64,000 bases of DNA, taken from NCBI RefSeq assembly GCF_002222655.1, contig NZ_CP022423.1, positions 1,798,001-1,862,000 on the forward strand. Reading direction: 5' to 3'. This document shows positions 29,171 through 37,746 of this stretch, one piece after another (the first letter of the stretch is position 1; each line of letters starts with the position of its first letter). This stretch comes from Vitreoscilla filiformis. Lineage in GTDB: Bacteria > Pseudomonadota > Gammaproteobacteria > Burkholderiales > Burkholderiaceae_C. The translations under genes were made by a program, and so were the position numbers. The notes under the pieces are model-generated. The model ran no database searches. It was not told where the DNA came from and saw nothing but the letters and a program-made list of their open reading frames with translations.

Positions 29171-30375
29171 TCAGCCTCCAATCGCTTCGGCCGGATCGAC
29201 CTTCAGTGCCATACGGATGGCGACAACGCTGGCCAGCACACAAATAACCATCACCGCGAAGAAACCCAAGATTGAATCGATGGGCATCAGCAATACGTAT
29301 TTGGGAAACAAGGGTGCAGCGAAGGTAGCCGTGATCTTGCCAACGACAAAACCGATGACCCCAAGTACCAACGCCTGCTGCAAGATCATTCCCGCAATGG
29401 TGCGGTTGCGTGTGCCGATGAGCTTGAGCACCGCGATTTCGCGAATTTTGTCCATGGTCAGGGTGTAGATGATGAATGCCACGATGGCGGCGCTGACCAC
29501 AGCCAGAATCACCAGAAACATGGCGATTTGCTTGGCGGATGTGGCAATGAGTTTGCCTACCAAAATCTCTTCCATCTGTGCGCGGTCATAAACCGTGAGC
29601 CGCTTCCAGCGTCGTATCGGTTCGGCCACCTCCTGTGGAGAGTATTCGGGTTGGATACGAACCAGCACGGCATTCACCGAGTTGTTGCTGGTTTTGTGAG
29701 GCAATCACAGCATCGAGCAGACCGGGCACGCCGGGGCGGTTGAAAAACCGGATTGGCTTCGGTGCGGCGACGCTGCATCAGGATGGCATCGTTGTCTTTG
29801 AGGAATTGCGCTTCTTGCGCATCCTTGAGTGGGATAAACACCATCGGATCGCCACTGGAGGAAACCATGCGGCGGGTCAGGCCAACGACTGTGTAATGGT
29901 TGCGGCGAATCTTCACCTCATCGCCCAGCCGAAACCCTGTGGCGATGTCCGCTACCGCCTCATAGTGGCCACGCGTAATCTGGCGTCCCGCGACCAATTG
30001 AGGTGGCCAGCCTGATGTTCCCGGTTCGCCTGCCGCGATGCCCACGACCATGGCACGAACATCTTTTTCACCTCTTCCGACCTGCATGGTCAGGTAGGTC
30101 ACATTGGCGGCCTCTGCCACGCCCGGCAGAGTGCGGATGCTGCGCCACAGGTCATCAGGGATGCTGGAAGACTCGGCATAAGGGCCCAGGGTGTCTTTCT
30201 GTACCACCCACAAGTTGGCACCACTGTTGTCCAGCAACACCTTACCGTCATCGACCATGCCGCGATACACACCCGCCATGGTCAGCGTGACGCCAATCAA
30301 CAGGCCCAAGCCAATGCCCGTAAAGATGAATTTACCCCAGGCATGAAGGATGTCGCGTCCGGCCAGGCTGATCAC
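29171..30375 (-). pseudogene. FtsX/DevC-type ABC permease, frameshifted
   Basis: N-terminal part (30375 to about 29747): MISLAGRDILHAWGKFIFTG with the first helix and a periplasmic domain. C-terminal part (29692 to 29171): three helices including IAMFLVILAVVSAAIVAFIIY, KIREIAVLKLIGTRNRTIAGMILQQALVLG, and the end RMALKVDPAEAIGG. The frames do not join. One extra base in the five-A run at 29743-29747 and one in the four-T run at 29692-29695 explain it: correcting both gives NPVFNRPGVPGLLDAVIAS then QTSNNSVNAVLV. Real decay, assembly error or slippage are all possible. Overlaps the fusion-protein gene by 4 bases. Confidence 0.82.
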
Positions 30376-31523
30376 GGTGAGACTCCTGGCAGACGATCGA
30401 CGATGTTAATCCGACTCTTGGCGCTGAGTGTCTTTTCGCTGTAGAGCACGACCTGATCGCCAACGCTCAAGCCCTCAACTACCTGAACCAGGCCATCAAG
30501 ACTGGAGCGGCCCAGCACGACCGGAGTGAAAGTCAAACCTCCTTCAACCAGCTTCCATACACCGCGTTTTCCATCGACTGTCCGAATTGCGGCATTGGAG
30601 ATGGTCGGCGCGGCAGGCAATTCGCCCAGTTGCACAGTCACCTCCGCCAACTCACCCAATGGTGGAAGTGGTACTGGAGGCGCGTTGAAAACGATTTTTG
30701 CCAGGGTTTCCTCAGTCACTGCATCGGCGCGAGGCTCGATGCGCAATACGTGTCCCGCCACAGCCTGAGATCGCCGTGATCTCAGAACAATCTTGGCTGG
30801 AAGCCCTGTAGCCAGTCCCTCGGCACTGATTTGATCAAAGCGTGTATCAACCCACAGGCTTGCGGTGTCAATTACTTCGATTACCGCTTGCCCCGCCACC
30901 ACCGTGGTGCCAGGGTCTGCATCGCGTGCTGCGACCAGTCCGGCAACCGGTGCCACTAACCTCAAGTTTCCGCGTTGAGCGCGGAGCGCTTCCAACTCTG
31001 CGCGCAGACGCGCGATATCTTCTCGCGAGGCGACCAATGCCGCGCTCGCCACAGCCAGTTCTTGCCGTTTGGTGACTACCGTTTCTTCGCTGGTGCCACG
31101 CACCGATAAAAGCTGCTCATAGCGTGTGGCCTGTGTCTGCGCGAAAGTTTCTTTGGCAGCAGCCTGTCGAAGTGCAGCTTCGGAACTCTTGATTGCAGCC
31201 TGCTGAGCGCTGATGCGATCGTCCAGGTCCACCGCATCCATTTCACCGAGCACTTGCCCTGCTTTAACGGTATCGCCGACATGCACATCCAAGCGTTTGA
31301 CGCGCCCGGCAACGGTGGGGCCGATTTTGTAAGTAAAGCGCGCTTGCACTGTCCCTATACCAGCTAATGCTGGGGCAACGGAGCGGGACTCTACCGTGCT
31401 GACAGTAGCTGCAACAGGAGCCAACGGCCCTGAACGCAAAGCAACATAGATGAAAAGCAGTAGAAGTGGAATGATGACGGCGACCAGGGCCAATGTGCGG
31501 CGTTGTAGACGTGGAAATTTCAT
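30372..31523 (-). CDS. Periplasmic membrane-fusion protein (HlyD/DevB type)
   Basis: 383 residues: one N-terminal membrane anchor (LALVAVIIPLLLLFIYVAL), biotinyl-lipoyl halves (KIGPTVAGRVKRLDVHVGDTVKAGQVLGEMD and LRLVAPVAGLVAARDADPGTTVVAGQAV), an intervening coiled-coil hairpin (about residues 110-195), then beta-barrel and membrane-proximal domains. It connects the inner-membrane ABC unit to the outer-membrane duct. The start overlaps the tetR stop (ATGA), so regulator and pump are one transcript. Confidence 0.92.
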   Translation of the reverse strand: MKFPRLQRRTLALVAVIIPLLLLFIYVALRSGPLAPVAATVSTVESRSVAPALAGIGTVQARFTYKIGPTVAGRVKRLDVHVGDTVKAGQVLGEMDAVDLDDRISAQQAAIKSSEAALRQAAAKETFAQTQATRYEQLLSVRGTSEETVVTKRQELAVASAALVASREDIARLRAELEALRAQRGNLRLVAPVAGLVAARDADPGTTVVAGQAVIEVIDTASLWVDTRFDQISAEGLATGLPAKIVLRSRRSQAVAGHVLRIEPRADAVTEETLAKIVFNAPPVPLPPLGELAEVTVQLGELPAAPTISNAAIRTVDGKRGVWKLVEGGLTFTPVVLGRSSLDGLVQVVEGLSVGDQVVLYSEKTLSAKSRINIVDRLPGVSP

Positions 31524-32128
31524 GACGCACTCCCAATGCCACGACGATAGATTGCAAAAACACCAGAGGCATCGCGACGGATGCGAGCGGCGTCACCCGC
31601 GATGAGCGACTGCATCACCAAGCCCTGGATGGAGCCGATGAACGATACCGAGGCAGCCTCGATATCGAGGCTGGCATTAAGCTCGCCTATCGCCTTGCCC
31701 CTCTCCAGCAGATGGCGCAAGCGTTCTCCGTACCGCTGAATCAAGGTCTGAACCATCCTTTTAGGGAGTGTTTCTCCGGGCCGCTGCAACTCTCCGAAGA
31801 GCATCCGTGGCACGCCTGGATGCTCGGAAACGAAGTCGATATGAGCCATGAAGACCGCTTCCAGCGCGGCAAGAGGAGAAGTGATGTTCTGGGCCGCCTT
31901 GTCTACTCGGGAAAGAAGACGCTCAGCTACCCACGTCATCACTGCTTCGAGAATGGCATCCTTGGTGGGGAAATGCCGGAACAGCGCGCCTTGGGTCAGG
32001 CCCATGCGCTGCGCGATCGCCGTGGTGGTGATGTCGCTGGGATTCTGCTCAGCCGCCAGGTTGATCACCGCCTCTACGGTGGCCGCTCGCCGTTCATCAG
32101 CCGGAAGGTGCTTAGGGTGTTCGCTCAT
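31520..32128 (-). CDS. TetR-family regulator of the efflux operon
   Basis: About 202 residues. N-terminal helix-turn-helix: TTTAIAQRMGLTQGALFRHFPTKDAILEAV, the standard TetR DNA-binding unit, followed by a helical ligand domain. First gene of the cargo operon, overlapping the fusion-protein gene, so it probably represses its own operon and is released by a pump substrate. ATG 32128 is taken; TTG 32134 is also possible and neither has a strong ribosome site. A palindrome 17 bases upstream is the likely operator. Confidence 0.9.
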   Translation of the reverse strand: MSEHPKHLPADERRAATVEAVINLAAEQNPSDITTTAIAQRMGLTQGALFRHFPTKDAILEAVMTWVAERLLSRVDKAAQNITSPLAALEAVFMAHIDFVSEHPGVPRMLFGELQRPGETLPKRMVQTLIQRYGERLRHLLERGKAIGELNASLDIEAASVSFIGSIQGLVMQSLIAGDAARIRRDASGVFAIYRRGIGSAS

Positions 32129-32144
32129 CGCCAATCCAAAAGAA

Positions 32145-32158
32145 AGTAATTTATTACT
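32145..32158. promoter_or_regulatory. Candidate TetR operator
   Basis: AGTAAT-TT-ATTACT, a perfect dyad in an A+T-rich patch just upstream of the tetR start. Location and symmetry fit autoregulation by the TetR protein. The remaining non-coding sequence up to the right end of the element (about 180 bases) shows nothing else I can name. Confidence 0.5.
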
Positions 32159-32322
32159 ATCTTATCAGGTTGTGCGATGAGAGCAAGGCCCTATCTGACA
32201 GCACCCAATGAAATCAACGCCAAGCTCGATCCTGGCCGAGGTACTCGGCTTGGCCGGTGGAGACCCTACAGGCAGGCTTAGCTCGTACTGAATTTGGCCA
32301 GTTTTTTTCTTTCACCGGCATA

Positions 32323-32340
32323 GTGCAATCGGCTTCTGAT
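32323..32340. repeat. Internal TniA-binding-type repeat, right end
   Basis: On the minus strand this reads ATCAGAAGCCGATTGCAC, again TCAGAAG-n6-GCAC, directly inside the right terminal repeat. It mirrors the left-end arrangement with different spacing. Confidence 0.7.
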
Positions 32341-32343
32341 GTT

Positions 32344-32370
32344 TGGTGCGGTCGTCTTCTGAAAATGACA
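32344..32370. repeat. Right terminal inverted repeat of the transposon
   Basis: Read on the minus strand it begins TGTCATTTTCAGAAGACG and differs from the left end only at one position (C for T in ACGACTGCAC). It directly abuts the second GCTCT. Confidence 0.93.
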
Positions 32371-32375
32371 GCTCT
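32371..32375. repeat. Target-site duplication, right copy (GCTCT)
   Basis: Second copy of the 5-bp duplication. The sulfotransferase reading frame resumes directly after it. Confidence 0.92.
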
Positions 32376-33257
32376 GTTGAGGAGATTCAGAGCCTGTCTG
32401 ACTTGTTCGATGGTCTATTTAAAACCGTGAACATCGTTGTGTATCTGCGGCGTCAAGACCGTTTGGCCGTGAGTTTGTACAGCACCGCACTGCGGGTGGG
32501 TTGGACGCACAGCAACGTTTTGCCCAAGGCGGGTGCTGCACGATCGCATTACTATAATTTTCAACAATTGCTCGAACGCTGGTCGAGCGTCTTTGGTGAA
32601 GACCACGTGACCGTTCGCCTGTTTGAGCGTGCTCAATTTGCAAGCGGCAGTTTGTATGCGGATTTTTTACAGGCCTGTGGTTGGCCTGAATTGGTGGGGC
32701 AACTCGAAGAGTCTCCTGCGCACAATGAGGCTTTGTCGACGGTGGGGGCGTTGGCCTTGCTGGCCATTAACCAGGCCGTTGCCCGTTTCGTGGGCGAGGA
32801 AGAGCGCGTTGTGGGGCGGCGGGTGAGACTAGAGATGGCCGATAGGCTGACGCAGCGTTATCCAAGCGGAAAACCCACGATCACCAAGGCGCAAGCACAA
32901 AGCTTTTTGGCTGCTTTCACGGCTTCAAATGCCGAAGTTGAGCGGCGCTGGTTTGGTGGACAGCCGGTTTTTGGTACAGATTTCAGTGATTACCCCGATG
33001 AATTGGAAACGGTCAGTTTGCCTTGGGATGTGCTAACGACCGTATCTGAAACGGTGGTTCGTTATATTTTGGAAGTTCAGGCCAAAAAACAAGAAACAAT
33101 TCAACCGGCTTTGCTGAGAATTGCTCAGCAACAGGCCTCGGCGGACAGCACCCTGCGCCAAGTCGCTCGGGTGCTGGACACAGTTGAGCCCCGGCTGGCC
33201 ACACGGCTGTCACGCATTGCGGTGCAGATCAAGGGTCGTCCCGGGATCGACAACTGA
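32376..33257 (+). pseudogene. Sulfotransferase-like gene, 3' part
   Basis: About 293 codons continuing the gene broken at 21842: ...LHSRLRS joins VEEIQSLSDLFDGLF in frame once the element is removed. VNIVVYLRRQDRLAVSLYSTALRVG is the expected 3'-phosphate-binding region (YLRRQD, S-x-Y) of sulfotransferase-like proteins, and a predicted helical C-terminal segment follows. Frame-compatible codons inside the transposon's right end could let a truncated, P-loop-less product be made, but that would not be a working enzyme. The stop codon is one base away from the convergent ureE stop. Confidence 0.8.
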
Positions 33258-33258
33258 T

Positions 33259-33858
33259 TCAGTGGTGGTGATGGCCGTGACCACACCCCGGCCCATGCAC
33301 ATGGGGCGCTGGGGCCGCCACCACAGCCACCCCGATGGCTTTACCGCGCGTGGGCGTTGGTGCTGTGGTTGGGGGGTGATCATGTCCATGGTGGTTGTGT
33401 GAGCCTGCGCTGTAGGCCCCCCCTTCGGGTTCAAACGGCGCTTGCGTTTCAGTGACGATCAGGTGCATCTGGCGCAGCATATCGGCCAACACATGGTCGG
33501 GTTCGAGCGTCAGGCGGTCGGGTGCCAGCGCCAGCGGCACGTGGCGGTTGCCCAGATGGTAGGCGGCGCGCACCAAGTCAAATGGGCTGCCGTGCTCGGC
33601 GCAGGGGCGCACTTCCAGCACGGGTTGAGGTGCGGCTTTCACCACGATGAGCGTGCCGTCCTCGGCCACCAGCACATCCCCTCCACGCACCACAGTGCCG
33701 CGTGACAGGAACACGCCCACATGGCGCCCCGTGGAATCGGTGGCATCAAAGCGGCTTTTTTGGCGCACATCCCAATCCAGTTCGACGGTGGCGGCGCGCT
33801 TCAGCAGCACAGCGGCCAAGCCATGGCCGTGCGGGATGATTTTTTGGATGGTGAGCAT
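33259..33858 (-). CDS. ureE: Urease nickel metallochaperone UreE
   Basis: 199 residues. N-terminal UreE domain (DWDVRQKSRFDATDSTGRHVGVFLSRGTVVRGGDVLVAEDG), then the metal-binding domain (LGNRHVPLALAPDRLTLEPDHVLADMLRQM with the conserved interface His) and a histidine-rich tail (SHNHHGHDH and HVHGPGCGHGHHHH). It collects nickel and hands it to the UreG complex. It is separated from ureC by an unrelated membrane-protein gene and from ureF-ureG by 15 kb, all unusual for this operon. Confidence 0.94.
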   Translation of the reverse strand: MLTIQKIIPHGHGLAAVLLKRAATVELDWDVRQKSRFDATDSTGRHVGVFLSRGTVVRGGDVLVAEDGTLIVVKAAPQPVLEVRPCAEHGSPFDLVRAAYHLGNRHVPLALAPDRLTLEPDHVLADMLRQMHLIVTETQAPFEPEGGAYSAGSHNHHGHDHPPTTAPTPTRGKAIGVAVVAAPAPHVHGPGCGHGHHHH

Positions 33859-33889
33859 TGGGTCGGGTGTGGTTGTTCGGGTTAAGAGG

Positions 33890-35476
33890 CTATTGAGAAG
33901 TGAGTAACGTTGGATTTATTAGTAGCGATCTGGCCTGTGTTGGATTTTTCTCAGAGTAGCTTATTATTGCACTGAGTAGTTTTTGGGTTGCCTTGTTGTT
34001 GGTGGCATAAAGGGTGACCCGAGTGCCACCAACAGAGACAGGGGGGCTCTGTAACACCATCTGAGCAACTGGAATCCAGCCGGCGGGTAGGTGATGAAAC
34101 CATGAGTCGTACACGAATGCAAACTCGGTTTGATGGCGTGTCATCAAGGCTTCAATCCACAAATCGTTGGGGGCCCTGCTTTTTCGCGCATTGAGTGCTT
34201 CAATCGAACCTAATCCCCATAGATCCAACACAGGTTGTTGACTGTGTAAAGCAACCAAGCCCAAGTCATTGACGGCGATGGGGGCATTGAGTTCGCGCGC
34301 GATTAGGCTCATTTGCCATTGTTGTTCCCAAATGTTTTTCATGGCGCCTGGTGTTAGTTGTGTACAAACCCACAGGGGGCTCGCCATGATAAAAATAATT
34401 CCCAGCAAAAGTGCTTTTGTGAGTTGGTTGAGCCATTGAGTGGTGCCGAAGGTAATGATGACTTGATAAAGGAGTGCGTAGTTTTCGTAACGTCCAAACC
34501 AACCAAATTGGCCGAATATCATATGTAAGATGGCGGGGAGGATAATAACCAAGCTGCCCCAACTCCACTTCTTTTGATAGAAGGCCAGGCATGCATTAAT
34601 GGAAGTCAAAACCAGTAACAGTTGGCCTGTCAGATTAAATGATTGGTGGTGGGCATTGGCGATAGCCCCCTCTAGTATTTCTAAATCGGGTGTGGAATCG
34701 AACAGGCCTCCTGTTTTCGACAGGATGGATGATGGCATCCACCCTAGGTTGACGGAATGCAGCCAGATTGAAAATATTGCGAGTCCTCCTAACGATATTA
34801 GGAGGCTAAAAATGGCAGCGCTAAGGGTGTTTTTGGAGTCGTTAGGGGCGGACGTGCCTTGAGAGAATTGCCAAGCGATCCAAGTCAATGTTGGTAAGGT
34901 GATTGCTAGGCCTTCATATCGAACCCAGGGTAACAAAGTAATGCTCAGCCAAAAATACCAACTATAGCGCGCCTTGATCAGTGAGCTAGCGATAACTGCG
35001 GCCATTAACAGTTGTAGTGAATGTTCCATGCCTGTAAATGCAACACCCCATATGTTCAAGCCGAACATGATGAGGGTTGTTTGAAGGGTGGCAATTCCCC
35101 ATGGGTGTATGGATTTTAAAAAATTCCATATAAATAAACCGGTGGCGACAGTGCATCCCCAGTTAATGATCAGTGGGACTGTATCAAAATAATCACCTAA
35201 CCATGCCCAAGGTGCTAGTAGAAATGGCCACAATAAACTTGATGAGGGAGCGCTATAGCTGCCTGGGTTGATTCCATAGTGCCCGTTTGCAATCTGTTTA
35301 GCGAGTGCTAAGTGAATGTACGGATCGTCGAGACTGTATATGACTCTACCAGCGATGAGCCAACTCATCATCAGTAAGATGACCAAGGGTGTACTTAATA
35401 GTACGCCTGCCATGATATATCTTGATGCGAAATGAGTGAAGAACTTTTGTTTTGAAGAGAAAATCATAATGGACAT
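33890..35476 (-). CDS. Polytopic membrane protein, GT-C glycosyltransferase-like
   Basis: 528 residues with about ten hydrophobic helices. Near the first loop it has YSLDDPYIHLALAKQIANGHYGINPG, which resembles the acidic DD-x-Y/F-I first-loop motif of GT-C enzymes that use lipid-linked sugars, and a soluble C-terminal domain follows. No family is securely recognised. It is clearly lower in G+C than the urease genes around it and lies between ureC and ureE, so it looks inserted. By content it fits the surface-polysaccharide block at 18-21 kb. A promoter of its own or read-through from ureC are both possible. Confidence 0.65.
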   Translation of the reverse strand: MSIMIFSSKQKFFTHFASRYIMAGVLLSTPLVILLMMSWLIAGRVIYSLDDPYIHLALAKQIANGHYGINPGSYSAPSSSLLWPFLLAPWAWLGDYFDTVPLIINWGCTVATGLFIWNFLKSIHPWGIATLQTTLIMFGLNIWGVAFTGMEHSLQLLMAAVIASSLIKARYSWYFWLSITLLPWVRYEGLAITLPTLTWIAWQFSQGTSAPNDSKNTLSAAIFSLLISLGGLAIFSIWLHSVNLGWMPSSILSKTGGLFDSTPDLEILEGAIANAHHQSFNLTGQLLLVLTSINACLAFYQKKWSWGSLVIILPAILHMIFGQFGWFGRYENYALLYQVIITFGTTQWLNQLTKALLLGIIFIMASPLWVCTQLTPGAMKNIWEQQWQMSLIARELNAPIAVNDLGLVALHSQQPVLDLWGLGSIEALNARKSRAPNDLWIEALMTRHQTEFAFVYDSWFHHLPAGWIPVAQMVLQSPPVSVGGTRVTLYATNNKATQKLLSAIISYSEKNPTQARSLLINPTLLTSQ

Positions 35477-35637
35477 TGATGATAGTTTTGTAGCACTTGT
35501 ATCAGTGGCTTGTTGAAATTTATCTAACAGTTGACCACGCTATCACATCACAGAGGAGGGTGACGAGAGCAGGTGAGCTCGACGGTCTGGGGACGGAGCG
35601 CACCTGTTCTTGCGGCAGCAGTGTACTTTCGTAAAAA

Positions 35638-37413
35638 TCAGAACAAGAAATAGCGCTGCGCCATCGGCAACTCGGTGGCCGGCTCACACGTCAACAACTG
35701 ACCATCGGCGCGCACGCTGTAGGTTTGCGCGTCGATTTCCATCGTCGGGGTGTAGTGGTTGTGAACCATGTCGGCCTTTTTCACGCTGCGGCAGCCCTTC
35801 ACGGCGGCCAAGCGCTTGTGCAGGCCGTAGCTTTCCGCCGTGCCGTTGCCCAGGGCGGCTTGGCTCACAAAGGTGAGTGAACCGCGTGCCAGCGCCCCGC
35901 CAAAGGCGCCGAATTGCGATCGGTAATGCACCGGCTGGGGCGTCGGGATGCTGGCATTCGGGTCACCCATCGCTGCCATGGCGATGAAACCCCCCTTCAT
36001 CACCAAGCTGGGTTTGACGCCAAAGAAAGCCGGTTTCCAAAACACCAAGTCCGCCCACTTGCCGACTTCCACCGAACCCACTTCGTGGCTCACGCCATGC
36101 GCCAGCGCCGGGTTGATGCTGAGTTTGGCGATGTAGCGCTTCAAGCGGGTGTTGTCGTTGCGCGAGGAGGTTTCAGCGGCGGACGCTCCCTCTCCCCTCG
36201 CGGGAGAGGGCTGGGGAGAGGGGGCGAGCCAGCCGCGCTGGCCCTTCATCTTGTGCGCCGTCTGCCAGCAGCGGATGATGACTTCACCCACGCGGCCCAT
36301 CGCCTGGCTGTCTGAACTGAACATGCTGATGGCACCCAGGTCATGCAGGATGTCCTCGGCGGCAATGGTTTCGCGGCGGATGCGGCTTTCGGCAAAGGCC
36401 AAATCTTCGGCAATGCCCGCGTCCAGGTGGTGGCACACCATGAGCATGTCGAGGTGCTCATCCAGCGTGTTCACGGTGAAGGGCCGCGTCGGGTTGGTGG
36501 AGCTGGGCAGCACGTTGGCCTCACCCACCACACGCATGATGTCCGGTGCGTGGCCACCGCCCGCGCCTTCGGTGTGGAAGCTGTGAATGGTGCGGCCCTT
36601 GAAGGCGGCAATCGTGTCCTCCACAAAACCCGATTCGTTCAGCGTGTCGGTGTGGATCGCCACCTGCACATCGGTTTCTTCGGCCACGCTCAGGCAGCAG
36701 TCGATGGCCGCCGGCGTGGTGCCCCAGTCTTCGTGCAGCTTCAGGCCGATGGCACCGGCTTCCACCTGCTGGCGCAGCGCCTCGGGTCGGCTGGCGTTGC
36801 CTTTGCCGAGGAAACCCAGATTCATCGGGAAAGCGTCCGCCGCTTCCAACATGCGACGGAGGTTCTCCGGCCCTGGCGTGCAGGTGGTGGCAAACGTGCC
36901 CGTGGCCGGGCCGGTGCCGCCGCCGATCATGGTGGTCACGCCGCTGCTCAGGGCTTCTTCAATCTGTTGCGGGCAGATGAAGTGAATGTGCGTGTCGATG
37001 GCCCCCGCCGTCACGATCATCCCTTCAGCCGCGATGATCTCGGTGCCGGGGCCGATGACGATGTCCACGCCCGGCTGCACATCCGGGTTGCCCGCTTTGC
37101 CGATGGCGACGATGCGCGAGCCTTTGAGGCCAATGTCTGCCTTGACGATGCCCCAATGGTCGAGGATCACCGCGTTGGTGATGACGCAATCGCACGCCTC
37201 ATGCGCCCCGGGGCCGTTCACCACTTGGCTTTGGCCCATGCCGTCGCGGATGGTCTTGCCGCCGCCGAACTTCACTTCTTCGCCGTAGCCGCCGGCGCGC
37301 AGCGTGAAGTCCTGTTCGACTTCCAGAATCAGGTTCGTATCGGCCAGGCGCAGCCGGTCGCCCACGGTGGGGCCGAACATTTCGGCGTAGGCGCGTTTTC
37401 CTATCGTTGCCAT
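35638..37413 (-). CDS. ureC: Urease alpha subunit
   Basis: 591 residues, about 20 longer than the usual 570. The nickel site is complete: HIHFICP, the carbamylated lysine in [43 protein letters not shown], the flap MVCHHLD, and the aspartate in [12 protein letters not shown]. It hydrolyses urea to ammonia and carbamate. The extra length comes from an in-frame repeat (36186-36224) that inserts [14 protein letters not shown] between QRGWL and [17 protein letters not shown], replacing the short acidic loop of other ureases. 14 bases after ureB. Confidence 0.97.
   Translation of the reverse strand: MATIGKRAYAEMFGPTVGDRLRLADTNLILEVEQDFTLRAGGYGEEVKFGGGKTIRDGMGQSQVVNGPGAHEACDCVITNAVILDHWGIVKADIGLKGSRIVAIGKAGNPDVQPGVDIVIGPGTEIIAAEGMIVTAGAIDTHIHFICPQQIEEALSSGVTTMIGGGTGPATGTFATTCTPGPENLRRMLEAADAFPMNLGFLGKGNASRPEALRQQVEAGAIGLKLHEDWGTTPAAIDCCLSVAEETDVQVAIHTDTLNESGFVEDTIAAFKGRTIHSFHTEGAGGGHAPDIMRVVGEANVLPSSTNPTRPFTVNTLDEHLDMLMVCHHLDAGIAEDLAFAESRIRRETIAAEDILHDLGAISMFSSDSQAMGRVGEVIIRCWQTAHKMKGQRGWLAPSPQPSPARGEGASAAETSSRNDNTRLKRYIAKLSINPALAHGVSHEVGSVEVGKWADLVFWKPAFFGVKPSLVMKGGFIAMAAMGDPNASIPTPQPVHYRSQFGAFGGALARGSLTFVSQAALGNGTAESYGLHKRLAAVKGCRSVKKADMVHNHYTPTMEIDAQTYSVRADGQLLTCEPATELPMAQRYFLF
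36186..36224. repeat. GC-rich palindromic repeat, in-frame in ureC
   Basis: Contains CCCTCTCCC (36188-36196) and GGGAGAGGG (36202-36210), a 9-bp perfect stem, followed by CTGGGGAGAGGGGG. On the ureC strand it reads [13 protein letters not shown]. It is a shorter version of the repeats at 41881 and 51841, and of a dispersed repeat type seen in many beta- and gammaproteobacteria. Confidence 0.85.
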
Positions 37414-37427
37414 GTTGTGTGTCTCCC

Positions 37428-37733
37428 TCAGAGCTTGCCTTGCACCAGGCCGCGAAAACCGTACACGGTGCGCTCGCCGGCCAAGTCCACCAATTCGACG
37501 GTGCGTTGCTGCCCCGGCTCAAAACGCACCGCCGTGCCGCTGGCGATGTTCAGACGCATGCCGCGTGCAGCGTCGCGGTCAAAGCGCAGGCCGGCGTTGG
37601 TTTCGGCAAAGTGATAGTGCGAACCCACCTGAATGGGGCGGTCGCTGGCGTTTTGCACCACCAAGGTGAGCGTGCGCCGGTTGGGGTTGAGGGCGATCTC
37701 GCCCTCGTCGGTGAAAAGTTCGCCGGGAATCAT
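37428..37733 (-). CDS. ureB: Urease beta subunit
   Basis: 101 residues from the ATG at 37733. Typical [19 protein letters not shown] start, [31 protein letters not shown] and the end [12 protein letters not shown]. Structural subunit that packs with UreA and UreC. It begins 13 bases after the ureA stop. An upstream in-frame ATG (37754) overlapping ureA is less likely because homologues start at MIPGE. Confidence 0.96.
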   Translation of the reverse strand: MIPGELFTDEGEIALNPNRRTLTLVVQNASDRPIQVGSHYHFAETNAGLRFDRDAARGMRLNIASGTAVRFEPGQQRTVELVDLAGERTVYGFRGLVQGKL

Positions 37734-37746
37734 GGGGCCGCTCCGA

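Larger units (their letters stand above)
21843..32370. mobile_element. Tn402/Tn5053-family transposon carrying an ABC efflux operon
   Basis: 10,528-bp element bounded by 27-bp inverted repeats with one mismatch and flanked by GCTCT duplications. Transposition genes tniA, tniB, tniQ and resolvase tniR run rightward from the left end; the cargo (outer-membrane factor, cytochrome c'-like protein, ABC ATPase, permease, membrane-fusion protein, TetR) runs leftward from the right end. No mer genes, integron integrase or gene cassettes are present, so the cargo differs from Tn5053 and Tn402. Because tniA and tniB are frameshifted as read, the copy may no longer move on its own. It disrupts a sulfotransferase-like gene. 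Confidence 0.95.

Noticed and set aside
29674..29704. Programmed -1 ribosomal frameshift at CACAAAAC in the permease
   Set aside because: A single -1 slip would join the two frames, but the stretch between the two homopolymer runs encodes family-like protein only in the third frame, so two small insertions explain it better.
21843..32370. Integron (attI, intI) or mercury-resistance cargo, expected for Tn402/Tn5053 relatives
   Set aside because: No integrase, attC-like cassettes or mer motifs are present between the tni genes and the right end.
33259..33400. CRISPR-like or simple repeat array
   Set aside because: The repeated GTG/ATG-rich pattern is the histidine-rich tail of UreE read on the other strand.
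36186..36224. Repeat in ureC as a transcription terminator
   Set aside because: It lies mid-gene with the frame open through it and no T-run follows on either strand.
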